From positions 3,696,001 through 3,760,000 of the forward strand of contig NZ_CP133160.1 in assembly GCF_030913365.1 (NCBI RefSeq): a DNA stretch of 64,000 nucleotides. Direction: 5' to 3'. The stretch's first letter is position 1; every line of letters begins with the position of its first letter. Under the pieces are notes generated by a model. That model was not told where the DNA came from, ran no database searches, and saw only the letters and a list, made by a program, of their open reading frames with translations. This document shows, in pieces, positions 27,401 to 35,550 of this stretch. The DNA is from Stenotrophomonas sp. 24(2023). Lineage in GTDB: Bacteria; Pseudomonadota; Gammaproteobacteria; Xanthomonadales; Xanthomonadaceae. The position numbers were made by a program, and so were the translations under genes.

Positions 27401-27916
27401 GTGATGGCCTCGCAGTTCGAATCGCTGCTGCATCCGTTCGTCATCCTGTTCACCATCCCGCTGGCACTGGTAGGTGCCGTGCTGGCCCTGCTGCTGACCG
27501 GCAAGCCGATCTCGGTGGTGGTGTTCATCGGGCTGATCCTGCTGGTGGGCCTGGTGACCAAGAACGCGATCATCCTGATCGACAAGGTCAACCAGCTGCG
27601 CGAAACCGGCGTGGCCAAGCACGAAGCGCTGGTGGAAGGTGCCCGTTCGCGCCTGCGGCCGATCATCATGACCACGCTGTGCACGCTGTTCGGCTTCCTG
27701 CCGCTGGCGATCGCGATGGGCGAGGGTGCCGAGGTGCGCGCGCCCATGGCCATCACCGTGATCGGCGGCCTGCTGGTGTCCACCCTGCTGACCCTGCTGG
27801 TGATTCCGGTGGTGTACGACCTGATGGACCGCCGCGGTGATGCGTACTACCGCCAGCGTGGCCGGCAGGACGATGCGACGGCCGTGCCGGCGGCAGGTGA
27901 AGGGGAGCCGGCATGA
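24410..27916 (+). CDS. RND efflux transporter permease, first of a tandem pair
   Basis: A 1168-residue inner-membrane proton-driven exporter, longer than the usual 1020-1060. The layout is RND-typical: TM1, a large periplasmic loop, TM2-6, TM7, a second periplasmic loop and TM8-12. Proton-relay residues are present as VVDDSIVVLES (Asp475, Asp476) and the TM10 lysine in LVTKNAIILID (Lys1051). Two insertions stand out: an Ala/Ser-rich low-complexity stretch (about residues 277-325) in the first periplasmic domain, and extra sequence near residues 565-640 before TM7. It overlaps both neighbours by four bases. Substrate is unknown. Confidence 0.92.
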   Translation: MTAAGNDHGADPHSGRAPGSMGGGLVEFATRRRVTIAMCTVTLLLFGFIALGNLKVNLLPDLSYPTLTVRTEYNGAAPMEIETLITEPVEEAVGVVKNLRKLKSVSRTGQSDVVLEFAWGTNMDQASLEVRDKMEALNLPLEAKKPVLLRFNPSTEPIMRLALSAKVAPASDADAVRELTSLRRYADEDLKKKLEPVAGVAAVKVGGGLEDEIQVDIDQQKLAQLNLPIDTVIKRLKEENINISGGRLEEGSQRFLVRTVNQFADLEEIRNLLVTTQSSNGSAADAALQQMFTIAASTGSAAAVAAASAAQSASSGGGSSVVANGMPVRLKDVATVRQGYKEREAIIRLGGKEAVELAIYKEGDANTVTTSAALRERLEQIKSTFPADAELTTIEDQSHFIEHAISDVKKDAVIGGLLAILIIFLFLRDGWSTFVISLSLPVSIIATFFFMGQLGLSLNVMSLGGLALATGLVVDDSIVVLESIAKARERGLGILQAAIAGTREVSMAVVASTLTTIAVFLPLVFVDGIAGQLFRDQALTVAIAIAISLLVSMTLIPMLSSLKGRPPLAFPEEDAAAPWRPESRWLKPVAGTRRGLGAVLRGGCFAVAWLVVRSWRLVVAVVGPVMRKASDLAMKPYAGAERGYLRLLPSALAHPGKVLALAAAAFVGTMALVPMLGADLIPQLAQDRFEMTVKLPAGTPLKDTDALVRELQLAHGKGEDVASLYGVSGSGTRLDANPTESGENIGKLTVVMAGGGSARAEAAITDRLRGSMAQHPGVQVDFARPALFSFSTPLEIELRGQDMAGLETAGQRLAAMLRTNPHYADVKSTVEEGFPEIQIRFDQERAGALGLTTRQIADVVVKKVRGDVATRYSFRDRKIDVLVRAQEGDRASVESIRRLIVNPGSTRPVTLDAVAEVVATSGPSEIHRADQGRVAVVSANLRDIDLGAAMREVQAMVAEQPLGAGVGMHIGGQGEELEQSARSLVFAFGLAIFLVYLVMASQFESLLHPFVILFTIPLALVGAVLALLLTGKPISVVVFIGLILLVGLVTKNAIILIDKVNQLRETGVAKHEALVEGARSRLRPIIMTTLCTLFGFLPLAIAMGEGAEVRAPMAITVIGGLLVSTLLTLLVIPVVYDLMDRRGDAYYRQRGRQDDATAVPAAGEGEPA

Positions 27917-30900
27917 GCGTTGCCGAGTTTTCCATCCGCCGTCCGGTCACCACCATCATGTGTTTCGTGTCGCTGGTGGTGGTGGGATTGATCGCCTCGT
28001 TCCGGCTGCCGCTGGAGGCGCTGCCGGACATCTCCGCACCGTTCCTGTTCGTGCAGGTGCCCTACACCGGTTCGACCCCGGAAGAAGTGGAGCGCACCAT
28101 CATCCGGCCCGTCGAGGAAACCCTGGCGACGATGACCGGCATCAAGCGCATGCGCTCGTCGGCCACCTCGGAAGGGGCCAGCATCTTCATCGAGTTCACC
28201 GACTGGGACCGCGATATCGCCATCGCCGCCTCCGATGCACGCGAGCGTATCGATGCCATCCGCAGCGAGCTGCCCGACGACCTGCAGCGCTACAACGTAT
28301 TCAAGTGGTCCAGCAGCGATGATCCGGTGCTGAAGGTGCGCCTGGCCAGCAACACGGACCTGACCACTGCCTACGACATGCTCGACCGGGAGTTCAAGCG
28401 CCGCATCGAACGCATTCCCGGCGTGGCCCGCGTGAACATCTCCGGTGCGCCACCGAACGAGGTGGAGATCGCCATCGATTCCAACCGCCTCAACGCGCAT
28501 GGGCTGAGCATCAACGAGCTCAGCGAGCGCCTGCGTACGCTGAACTTCTCCATTTCCGCCGGGCAGATCGACAACCACGGCCAGCGGGTGCGCGTGCAGC
28601 CGGTGGGTGAAATCACCGACCTGCAGGAACTGCGTGACCTGGTCATCAATGCCAAGGGCCTGCGGCTGGGCGACATCGCCGATGTGCGGCTGAAGCCGGC
28701 GCGCATGAACTACGGCCGTCGCCTGGATGGCAATGCGGCCATCGGCCTGGACATCTACAAGGAGCGCAGCGCCAACCTGGTGGAGGTGTCGCGCGCGGCG
28801 CTGGCGGAAGTGGAAGCCATCCGTGCCCAGCCCTCGATGCGTGACGTGCAGATCAAGGTCATCAACAACCAGGGCAAGGTGGTCACCTCCTCGCTGCTGG
28901 AACTGGCCGAGGCCGGCGCGGTGGGCCTGCTGCTGTCGGTGACGGTGCTGTTCTTCTTCCTGCGCCACTGGCCATCCACGCTGATGGTCACCCTGGCCAT
29001 TCCGATCTGCTTCGTCATCACCCTGGGCTTCATGTACTTCGCCGGGGTGACGCTGAACATCCTGACCATGATGGGGCTGCTTCTGGCTGTGGGCATGCTG
29101 GTGGACAACGCGGTGGTGGTGGTGGAGAGCATCTACCAGGAACGCGAGCGCATGCCTGACCAGCCGCGGCTGGCCTCGATCATCGGCACGCGCAACGTCG
29201 CCATCGCGCTCAGCGCCGGTACCCTGTGCCACTGCATCGTGTTCGTGCCGAACCTGTTCGGTGAAACCAACAACATCAGCATCTTCATGGCGCAGATCGC
29301 CATCACCATCTCGGTCTCGCTGCTGGCCTCCTGGCTGGTGGCGGTCAGCCTGATCCCGATGTTGTCCGCGCGCATGGCCACGCCCAAGCTGGTGCATGAC
29401 CAGAATGGGGTGATCGCCCGCGTGCAGCGCCACTATGCGGTGCTGCTGGACTGGACCCTGCGCCACCGGGGCTGGAGCATCTTCGGCATCGTGCTGGTGG
29501 TGCTGGTCAGCCTGGTGCCGATGAAACTGACCAAGATCGACATGTTCGGCGGTGAAGGGGGCAAGGACATCTTCATCGGCTACATGTGGAAGGGCGCTTA
29601 CACCTACCGGCAGATGTCCGACGAGGTGGCCCGGGTGGAGGGCTGGCTGGAGCAGAACCGGGAGCGCCTGCACATCCAGCAGATCTACTCCTGGTACAGC
29701 GAGCAGGAAGGCAGTTCGACCACGGTCACCCTGGATGCGGCGCATGCCAAGGACATCAAGGCGCTGCAGGAGGAGATCCGCAAGAACCTGCCGCGCTCGG
29801 CGCGCACCGACTATTTCATCGGCGGCAACCAGGGCGATGGCGGCGGCAGCCAGGGCGTGCAGGTCCAGCTGATCGGCGATTCCAGCACGATGCTGCAGGA
29901 AATCGGCCAGGAAGTGCTGCCGCTGCTGGCACAGCGCAAGGAACTGCGTGATGTGCGTATCGACAACGGCGAGAAGGGCAGTGAGCTGAAAGTGCGGGTG
30001 GATCGCGAGCGCGCGGCGGCGTTCGGCTTCAATGCCGAACAGGTGGCCAGCTTCGTCGGCCTGGCCCTGCGTGGCGCGCCGCTGCGCGAGTTCCGCCGGG
30101 GTGACAGCGAAGTGCCGGTGTGGGTGCGCTTCGCCGGTGCCGAGCAGAGCACGCCGGAAGACCTCGCCAGCTTCAGCGTGCGTACCGGCGATGGCCGTAC
30201 CGTACCGCTGCTGAGCCTGGTCAGCGTGGATGTGATGTCCTCGGCCACGCAGATCGGCCGGACCAACCGCCAGACCACGCTGACCCTCAAGGCCAACCTG
30301 GCCGAGAAGGTCACCGCGCCGGATGGCCGCAAGGCGATCGAGGCCGTGCTCAAGCCGATGAGCTTCCCCGCCGGCTATGGCTACACGTTCGACGGCGGCA
30401 ACTTCGGCAACGACGACGACGCCATGAAGCAGATGCTGTTCAACCTGCTGATCGCGGTGGTGATGATTTATGTGGTGATGGCGGCGGTGTTCGAATCGCT
30501 GCTGTTCCCGGCGGCGATCATGAGCGGCGTGCTGTTCTCGATTTTCGGCGTGTTCTGGCTGTTCTGGATCACCGGGACCTCGTTCGGCATCATGTCCTTC
30601 ATCGGCATCCTGGTGCTGATGGGCGTCGTGGTGAACAACGGCATCGTGATGATCGAGCACATCAACAATCTGCGCCGGCGCGGCATGGGGCGTACCCAGG
30701 CCCTGGTCGAAGGGTCACGCGAGCGCCTGCGCCCGATCATGATGACCATGGGCACGGCGATCCTGGCCATGGTGCCGATTTCGCTGACCGATACACAGAT
30801 GTTCGGTGATGGCCCACCGTACTTCCCGATGGCGCGTGCCATCGCCGGCGGCCTGGCGTTTTCCACCGTGGTCAGCCTGCTGTTCCTGCCGACCATCTAT

Positions 30901-30993
30901 GCCGTGCTGGATGACCTGCGCAATGGCGCTGCCCGCCTGATCCGGCGGGCCCGTGGCCGCGGGGTGGAGGCATCTGCAACGACGCCGGTGTAG
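27913..30993 (+). CDS. RND efflux transporter permease, second of a tandem pair
   Basis: A 1026-residue RND permease of normal length with the two-loop, twelve-helix build. Its proton-relay region differs from that of its partner: TM4 reads MLVDNAVVVVES (Asp398, Asn399) and TM10 reads VVVNNGIVMIEH with Asn908 where the relay lysine usually lies. A one-adaptor/two-RND operon resembles MdtABC and SmeIJK in arrangement, and such pumps can act as heterotrimers. The sequence group looks different from MdtB/MdtC, so I do not assign a sme name. No outer-membrane channel gene follows; the operon ends at a terminator. Confidence 0.92.
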   Translation: MSVAEFSIRRPVTTIMCFVSLVVVGLIASFRLPLEALPDISAPFLFVQVPYTGSTPEEVERTIIRPVEETLATMTGIKRMRSSATSEGASIFIEFTDWDRDIAIAASDARERIDAIRSELPDDLQRYNVFKWSSSDDPVLKVRLASNTDLTTAYDMLDREFKRRIERIPGVARVNISGAPPNEVEIAIDSNRLNAHGLSINELSERLRTLNFSISAGQIDNHGQRVRVQPVGEITDLQELRDLVINAKGLRLGDIADVRLKPARMNYGRRLDGNAAIGLDIYKERSANLVEVSRAALAEVEAIRAQPSMRDVQIKVINNQGKVVTSSLLELAEAGAVGLLLSVTVLFFFLRHWPSTLMVTLAIPICFVITLGFMYFAGVTLNILTMMGLLLAVGMLVDNAVVVVESIYQERERMPDQPRLASIIGTRNVAIALSAGTLCHCIVFVPNLFGETNNISIFMAQIAITISVSLLASWLVAVSLIPMLSARMATPKLVHDQNGVIARVQRHYAVLLDWTLRHRGWSIFGIVLVVLVSLVPMKLTKIDMFGGEGGKDIFIGYMWKGAYTYRQMSDEVARVEGWLEQNRERLHIQQIYSWYSEQEGSSTTVTLDAAHAKDIKALQEEIRKNLPRSARTDYFIGGNQGDGGGSQGVQVQLIGDSSTMLQEIGQEVLPLLAQRKELRDVRIDNGEKGSELKVRVDRERAAAFGFNAEQVASFVGLALRGAPLREFRRGDSEVPVWVRFAGAEQSTPEDLASFSVRTGDGRTVPLLSLVSVDVMSSATQIGRTNRQTTLTLKANLAEKVTAPDGRKAIEAVLKPMSFPAGYGYTFDGGNFGNDDDAMKQMLFNLLIAVVMIYVVMAAVFESLLFPAAIMSGVLFSIFGVFWLFWITGTSFGIMSFIGILVLMGVVVNNGIVMIEHINNLRRRGMGRTQALVEGSRERLRPIMMTMGTAILAMVPISLTDTQMFGDGPPYFPMARAIAGGLAFSTVVSLLFLPTIYAVLDDLRNGAARLIRRARGRGVEASATTPV

Positions 30994-31013
30994 CGTCTAC
31001 CGTGTTGTGGTGG

Positions 31014-31056
31014 GGGGGAGGCCCGGCCGTGGATGGACGGGCTTCCCCCTTTTTTG
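31014..31056 (+). terminator. Rho-independent terminator of the RND operon
   Basis: A 12-bp stem with one wobble pair (GGGGGAGGCCCG against CGGGCTTCCCCC) is followed by a T-run. It lies 20 bases after the second pump gene. Confidence 0.85.
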
Positions 31057-31111
31057 TGTGAGGACCTGTGCGATGTGCCCCACATGCGATGCCACCGGAT
31101 TCACCCGGTCG

Positions 31112-31130
31112 TGCCGGGCCATGCCCGGCA
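31112..31130. terminator. short hairpin downstream of the traB-like gene
   Basis: An 8-bp stem (TGCCGGGC / GCCCGGCA) with a CAT loop sits eight bases past the stop of the minus-strand traB-like gene. There is no T-run, so termination there is only possible. Confidence 0.4.
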
Positions 31131-31137
31131 GCAGGGG

Positions 31138-32385
31138 TCAGTGCGCGACCTTGCCCCAGACCTGGAAACCGGTCAGCCACAGGCCCAGCATGCTGCCCAC
31201 GTTGGTCAGCATGAAGGTCAGCACCACGCGGGTGACGCGGTTGCGGTACCAGCCCCGCAGTGTCTGCGCATCATCACGCAGCTTCAGGAAATCCTCGTAG
31301 GCGGGCTTGCGCAGGCGGGTTTCCACCAGCGCGGCGAAGGCGCCGGTGGGGATGCTCAGCCGGAAGGGCTTGAACGGCGCCACCACGATCGCCGTCAGGA
31401 TGCTCAGCGGATGGCTGCCGGCCAGCAGGCAGCCCAGGCCGGCCAGGCCGCCGGTGTACATGGCCCATACCGCCAGCAGGTGCGTGCCCACGTCCAGCCC
31501 ACCGCGGTAGAAGCCGACCACGATGCCGGTCAGCACGATGGCCAGGATGGCCAGGGTGATCCACGGGATGTTGCGCTTCTTCGGGACGGCTTCCAGCTGC
31601 TGGCGCAGCGGGATGGGGGAGTCGCTGTCGGTTTCCAGGTAGCGGGCCAGGCCGGCCAGGTGGCCGGCACCGACCACCGCCAGCACCTCGCGCTGGGCGG
31701 GCTCGGCGCCCTGCAGCGCGCGTTCCTCGCGCAGGCGCGTGGCCATGTAGCGGTCGCGCTCGCCGATGATGGTTTCGTACAGGGCCGGGCTTTCGCTGGC
31801 GAATTCGCCGAAGCTCGATTCCAGCATGTCGCCCTGCTTGAGCTTCTCGATTTCCGCCTCGCCCACGTCCTCCGAGGAGAACAGGCCAGCGCCCAGGCCC
31901 AGGACCAGCTTCATGCGGCCGAAGAAGCCCAGCCGTTGCGAAGCACGCTTGAAGGTCAGCCCGACCTCACGGTCGATCAGGTGCACCGGCAGGCCGCGTT
32001 CGCGGGCAAGGCCCACCGCACGCTTGAGCTCGGCACCCGGCTCGATGCCCAGCTGCTCGGCCAGGCGGCGCTGGTAGGCGGCCAGCGCCAGGTTGGCCGC
32101 GAACAGGGCCACGCGGCCCTTGCGGATCACATCCACCAGGTCCAGCTTGGACAGCGTGTCCGGGTCGGTCAGGGCCTGCAGGCGCTGCGCATCCAGCTCC
32201 ACCGCCACCGCATCGAAGCGGCCGCTGTCGATGGCCTTTTCCACGGCCTGTACGCTGGCGTGGGAAACGTGGGCGGTGCCCAGCAGGGTATAGCGCACGC
32301 CGTCGCGTTCGACGATGCGTACCGGCTGGCCGGCGAACAGGTCGTCGCCGGTCTCGGGAAGGGTGTCGGTCATGGAATCATTCAT
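31138..32385 (-). CDS. TraB/PrgY family protein (GumN-like protease fold, membrane-anchored)
   Basis: A 415-residue protein. The N-terminal two thirds form a TraB domain with the conserved LLGTAHVSHASV (GTAH motif, about residue 33), VAVELDAQRLQAL, and the late VVGAGHLAGLARYL (GxxH). The C-terminal third has about four hydrophobic helices (about residues 265-415). TraB/PrgY proteins are proposed metalloproteases or modulators of peptide signals; the actual substrate in Gram-negatives is unknown. The start ATG at 32385 lies inside the end of the upstream acetyltransferase gene (8-base overlap), and a second ATG at 32373 is possible. Confidence 0.85.
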   Translation of the reverse strand: MNDSMTDTLPETGDDLFAGQPVRIVERDGVRYTLLGTAHVSHASVQAVEKAIDSGRFDAVAVELDAQRLQALTDPDTLSKLDLVDVIRKGRVALFAANLALAAYQRRLAEQLGIEPGAELKRAVGLARERGLPVHLIDREVGLTFKRASQRLGFFGRMKLVLGLGAGLFSSEDVGEAEIEKLKQGDMLESSFGEFASESPALYETIIGERDRYMATRLREERALQGAEPAQREVLAVVGAGHLAGLARYLETDSDSPIPLRQQLEAVPKKRNIPWITLAILAIVLTGIVVGFYRGGLDVGTHLLAVWAMYTGGLAGLGCLLAGSHPLSILTAIVVAPFKPFRLSIPTGAFAALVETRLRKPAYEDFLKLRDDAQTLRGWYRNRVTRVVLTFMLTNVGSMLGLWLTGFQVWGKVAH

Positions 32386-32908
32386 TGGAAGGGGCGGTAT
32401 CGGCGCCATCGCCGAGCGCGCGCTGCATCTGCACCGTGTCCAGCCAGCGGCCGTGCTTGCGGCCCAGGCCCTGGAACACGCCGACTAGGTGGAAGCCGAA
32501 GCGTTCATGCAGCTTGATCGATGCGGTGTTGGTCGGTTCGCCGATCACCGCCACCATCTGCCGGTAGCCACGCGCCGTGCAGGTATCGATCAGGGCCTGC
32601 AGCAGGGCCTTGCCGACGCCCTGGCCCTGGAAGCGCGCATCGACGTAGACCGAATTCTCCACGGTCCACTGGTAGGCGATGCGCGTGCGGTAGGTGTTGG
32701 CATAGGCATAGCCCGCCACCTGGCCGTCGATCTCGGCGACCAGGTAGGGGAAGCCACGGTCGATGATGTCGCGCATGCGGCGCAGCATCTCGGCCGCGTC
32801 CGGGATGTCGTACTCGTAGGTGTTGACGAAATCGGTCACTTCCACCGCGTAGATCGCGGTGATCGCGGCGATGTCGGCGGGGCCGGCATCACGGAGAAGC
32901 ACGCCCAT
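32378..32908 (-). CDS. GNAT family N-acetyltransferase (PAT/YncA-like)
   Basis: A 176-residue acetyltransferase with the acetyl-CoA binding motif VDARFQGQGVGKALLQALI (about residues 92-110) and the family stretches YAYANTYRTRIAYQWTVENSVYV and SIKLHERFGFHLVGVFQGLGRKHGRW. These match the phosphinothricin acetyltransferase-like group, whose members often act on L-amino acids or amino-acid analogues. It lies 14 bases after aguB and overlaps the traB-like gene, so it belongs to the agmatine operon. Whether it acetylates a polyamine intermediate is speculation. Confidence 0.9.
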   Translation of the reverse strand: MGVLLRDAGPADIAAITAIYAVEVTDFVNTYEYDIPDAAEMLRRMRDIIDRGFPYLVAEIDGQVAGYAYANTYRTRIAYQWTVENSVYVDARFQGQGVGKALLQALIDTCTARGYRQMVAVIGEPTNTASIKLHERFGFHLVGVFQGLGRKHGRWLDTVQMQRALGDGADTAPSNE

Positions 32909-32922
32909 GCGCAGGTCCTTGG

Positions 32923-33810
32923 TCAGTCGATGTAACGCTTGAGCAGGTCGCCGTAGGCGTCGATGCGGCGGTCGCGCAGGAACGGCCAGATGCGGCGCAC
33001 GTGTTCACTGCGCTGCAGGTCGACATCGCACAGCAGCACGGTTGCCTCGGTGCCGGCTTCGGCCAGGAATTCACCCTGCGGGCCCAGCACGTGGCTGTTG
33101 CCCCAGAACTGGATGCCCGACGCGCCCAGCGGTGAAGGCTCATGGCCGACGCGGTTGCAGCTGAGCACCGGCAGGCCGTTGGCCACGGCATGGCCACGGT
33201 GGCTCAGGACCCACGCGTCGCGCTGGCGGGTCTTCTCGTCCTGCACATCGTCCGGGTCCCAGCCGATCGCGGTGGGGTAGAGCAGCAGTTCGGCACCGGC
33301 CAGCGCCATCAGGCGGGCTGCTTCGGGGTACCACTGGTCCCAGCACACCAGCACGCCCAGGCGGCCGACCGAGGTGTCGATCGGCGTGAAGCCGATGTCA
33401 CCCGGGGTGAAGTAGAACTTCTCGTAGAAGCCCGGGTCGTCCGGGATGTGCATCTTGCGGTACTTGCCGAGCAGGGTGCCGTCCTTCTCGAACACCACGG
33501 CGGTGTTGTGGTACAGCCCGGCGGCACGACGCTCGAACAGCGAGCCGACGATGACCACGCCGTGTTTCTTTGCCAGCGCGCCCAGGCGCTCGGTGCTCGG
33601 GCCCGGGATCGGCTCGGCCAGGTCGAATTCGTCCACCGATTCGTGCTGGCAGAAGTACGGGCCGTTGTGCAGTTCCTGCAGCAGCACCAGTTTCGCGCCC
33701 TGCGCAGCCGCCTCGGCCACGCGTGCTTCGATCACCGCCAGGTTGGCGGCGGCATCACCGTGGTTGCGCTCCTGGACCAGGGCGACGGTAAGGGGGCTGC
33801 GCGAGTTCAT
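32923..33810 (-). CDS. aguB: N-carbamoylputrescine amidase
   Basis: AguB hydrolyses N-carbamoylputrescine to putrescine, CO2 and ammonia, completing the agmatine route to putrescine. The 295-residue nitrilase-fold protein shows the catalytic triad Glu (VLLQELHNGPYFCQ), Lys (GKYRKMHIPDD) and Cys (LGVLVCWDQWYPEAARLMAL). These stretches are closely similar to plant and bacterial AguB. The ATG at 33810 follows an AGGAACC site. AguA, the preceding enzyme of the pathway, is encoded just upstream on the same strand. Confidence 0.94.
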   Translation of the reverse strand: MNSRSPLTVALVQERNHGDAAANLAVIEARVAEAAAQGAKLVLLQELHNGPYFCQHESVDEFDLAEPIPGPSTERLGALAKKHGVVIVGSLFERRAAGLYHNTAVVFEKDGTLLGKYRKMHIPDDPGFYEKFYFTPGDIGFTPIDTSVGRLGVLVCWDQWYPEAARLMALAGAELLLYPTAIGWDPDDVQDEKTRQRDAWVLSHRGHAVANGLPVLSCNRVGHEPSPLGASGIQFWGNSHVLGPQGEFLAEAGTEATVLLCDVDLQRSEHVRRIWPFLRDRRIDAYGDLLKRYID

Positions 33811-33937
33811 GCGGGGGTTCCTGCGGGGGAAAACCCGCATGTTAACGCGGATGGGCGGGCGCAGCGTGGCAGCGGCTGAATGGTGCGGTTCCGCGCTGAT
33901 GGCGGGGAAGTGTGGCGGGTTGTCCGCCGGCCGCTGC

Positions 33938-33964
33938 GCTTGCCGGGCAGGGCCCGGCGCTACC
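33938..33964 (-). repeat. GTAG palindrome between aguB and aguA
   Basis: Read on the minus strand this is GGTAG followed by CGCCGGGC-CCT-GCCCGGC, a GTAG-headed hairpin with a different stem from the ATCCACGC copies. It lies in the 205-base gap inside the presumed aguA-aguB transcript. Confidence 0.65.
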
Positions 33965-34015
33965 TTCGGCGTGGCCGGGTAGCGCCAGGTCCGCCGGGCG
34001 GAGCCTCCGGCCGGA

Positions 34016-35053
34016 TCAGGCCTTGAGCAGGCCCGCCGGCAGCTGCATGGTGATGCAGTGCAGGCTGCCGTTCTGCCAGATCAGCGGGCGGCAGGGCACC
34101 TGCACGATCTCGCGGCCCGGGTGTGCCTGGGCCAGCACGTCGCGGGCCAGGTCGTCGGCCGGATCGCCGTAGGCGGGCATCAGCACCGCACCGTTGACGA
34201 TCAGGTAATTGGCATACGAGGCGGCCAGGCGGCGGCCTTCGTCGATCACCGGCTGCGCCCACGGCAGCGGGAACAGGCGGTACGGCTGCCCATCCTTCGT
34301 GCGCAGCGCGGCCAGTTCGTTGCCCATCGCCTGCAGTTCGGCGTAGTGCGAATCGCTCTGGTCGTCGCAGGCCTGGTAGACGATGCTGTCAGGCGAAGCG
34401 AAGCGGGCCAGGGTGTCGATGTGGGCGTCGGTGTCATCGCCTTCCAGGTAGCCGTGGTCCAGCCACAGCACGCGGTCCTGCTGCAGCCAGTCGGCCAGGT
34501 CGGCGCTGAGGCTGTCGCGGTCGCGGTCCGGGTGGCGTTCGTGCAGGCACTTCCAGGTGGTCAGCAGGGTGCCTTCGCCATCGGTCTCGATGCCGCCGCC
34601 TTCCAGGGCAAACGGAATGCTGCGCACGGCGGCGTTGTTGAACACGCCGGCCTGGTCGAGCACGCCCACCAGCAGGTCGTCCTGGCTGGCGTCGAACTTG
34701 CCGCCCCAGCCGGTGAAGCGGAAGTCCAGCAACTGGAAGCTGCCGTCGGCACGGCGCAGGGTGATCGGGCCCGAATCGCGCAGCCAGGTGTCGTCGTAGG
34801 CGGCGGTGGTGAACAGCACCTTGTCCATGTCGATGCGGTTGGAGCGCAGGCGCATCTCGGCGTAGGTCTCCACATCGTCGTCGGCCACGCAGATCAGCAC
34901 CGGCTGGAAGCGGGTGATGGCGGCCACCAGGGCGATGTAGGTCTCTTCCACCTGGCCCAGGCGGTCGGCCCAGTCGGTGTCGGCGGTGGGCCAGGCGATC
35001 AGGACGCCGCTCTGGGCTTCCCATTCGGCGGGAAAACGAAGGGTCTGGTTCAT
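34016..35053 (-). CDS. aguA: agmatine deiminase
   Basis: AguA converts agmatine to N-carbamoylputrescine and ammonia. The 345-residue protein has the features of this guanidino-modifying enzyme family: RFPAEWEAQSGVLIAWP at the start, YDDTWLRDSGPI, FALEGGGIETDGEGTLLTT, the His-containing LDHGYLEGDDTDAHIDTLARF, and the catalytic cysteine in NGSLHCITMQLP (about residue 335). It heads a minus-strand group with aguB, a GNAT gene and a traB-like gene. No regulator is adjacent. Confidence 0.95.
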   Translation of the reverse strand: MNQTLRFPAEWEAQSGVLIAWPTADTDWADRLGQVEETYIALVAAITRFQPVLICVADDDVETYAEMRLRSNRIDMDKVLFTTAAYDDTWLRDSGPITLRRADGSFQLLDFRFTGWGGKFDASQDDLLVGVLDQAGVFNNAAVRSIPFALEGGGIETDGEGTLLTTWKCLHERHPDRDRDSLSADLADWLQQDRVLWLDHGYLEGDDTDAHIDTLARFASPDSIVYQACDDQSDSHYAELQAMGNELAALRTKDGQPYRLFPLPWAQPVIDEGRRLAASYANYLIVNGAVLMPAYGDPADDLARDVLAQAHPGREIVQVPCRPLIWQNGSLHCITMQLPAGLLKA

Positions 35054-35093
35054 GGGCTCGCTACGAAGGCCCGCCAATGGCGGGCAGTGTGGG

Positions 35094-35423
35094 TCAGCGG
35101 ATCGGCGGCTTCGGGCCGATCTCGTTCGGGTCCGCCTGGTTGGCCACCACGTTGATCACCTTCTGCTTTTCGAAGTAGACGGTGAACTGCGGGTAGACCC
35201 AGCGGTTGATGGTCGGCCATTGGCGCTTCTGGCCCCCCTTGGGCTGCAACTGCTCGTTCGGCGCGCCGAACTGGGCCTGCACCTGCTGCATGCTCTGACC
35301 GCGCTCGGGCAGGGCGCCGGCCGGCTTCTCGCGGCTGCGGTCGATCAGCAGGGTGTCGGCCAGTGCCGGTGTGGTGGCGGCCAGGGTGGCCACGATGGCC
35401 AGGGTGGACAGGAAACGCTTCAT
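35094..35423 (-). CDS. small secreted protein with a BamE/SmpA-like motif
   Basis: A 109-residue hypothetical protein. The N-terminus is a signal peptide (MKRFLSTLAIVATLAATTPALA, likely cleaved after ALA at about residue 22). The mature part has the pattern Gly-x-Ser-Met-x-x-Val-x-x-x-Phe-Gly-x-Pro followed by W-Y and a PQFTVYFEKQKVINVV strand, which resembles the small SmpA/BamE beta-alpha fold. It lacks a lipobox cysteine, so it would be soluble in the periplasm. It sits upstream of aguA with a 40-base gap. The function is not known. Confidence 0.75.
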   Translation of the reverse strand: MKRFLSTLAIVATLAATTPALADTLLIDRSREKPAGALPERGQSMQQVQAQFGAPNEQLQPKGGQKRQWPTINRWVYPQFTVYFEKQKVINVVANQADPNEIGPKPPIR

Positions 35424-35476
35424 CTCGAACTACTCCCCAGTGGTCAAGAACGGCGATTACAGCATAAAGAAAGCAG

Positions 35477-35498
35477 AAAGCCGCCCGGAGGCGGCTTT
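35477..35498 (-). terminator. Rho-independent terminator of rpmJ
   Basis: A perfect 9-bp stem (AAAGCCGCC / GGCGGCTTT) with a 4-base loop follows rpmJ on the minus strand. T-rich sequence continues after it. Confidence 0.75.
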
Positions 35499-35550
35499 CA
35501 GTGCAGACCGGCCCGCGAAGGACCTGCCACGGCCACGAGGGCCGGGCGGC

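Noticed and set aside
24119..27622. Minus-strand open frame of 1167 codons.
   Set aside because: It is antisense to the first RND pump gene and has low-complexity His/Gln-rich composition without domain motifs.
24410..30993. Naming the tandem RND operon smeIJK.
   Set aside because: The one-adaptor/two-pump order fits, but the pump sequences do not look like MdtB/MdtC relatives to me, and I cannot search to confirm, so no sme symbol is assigned.
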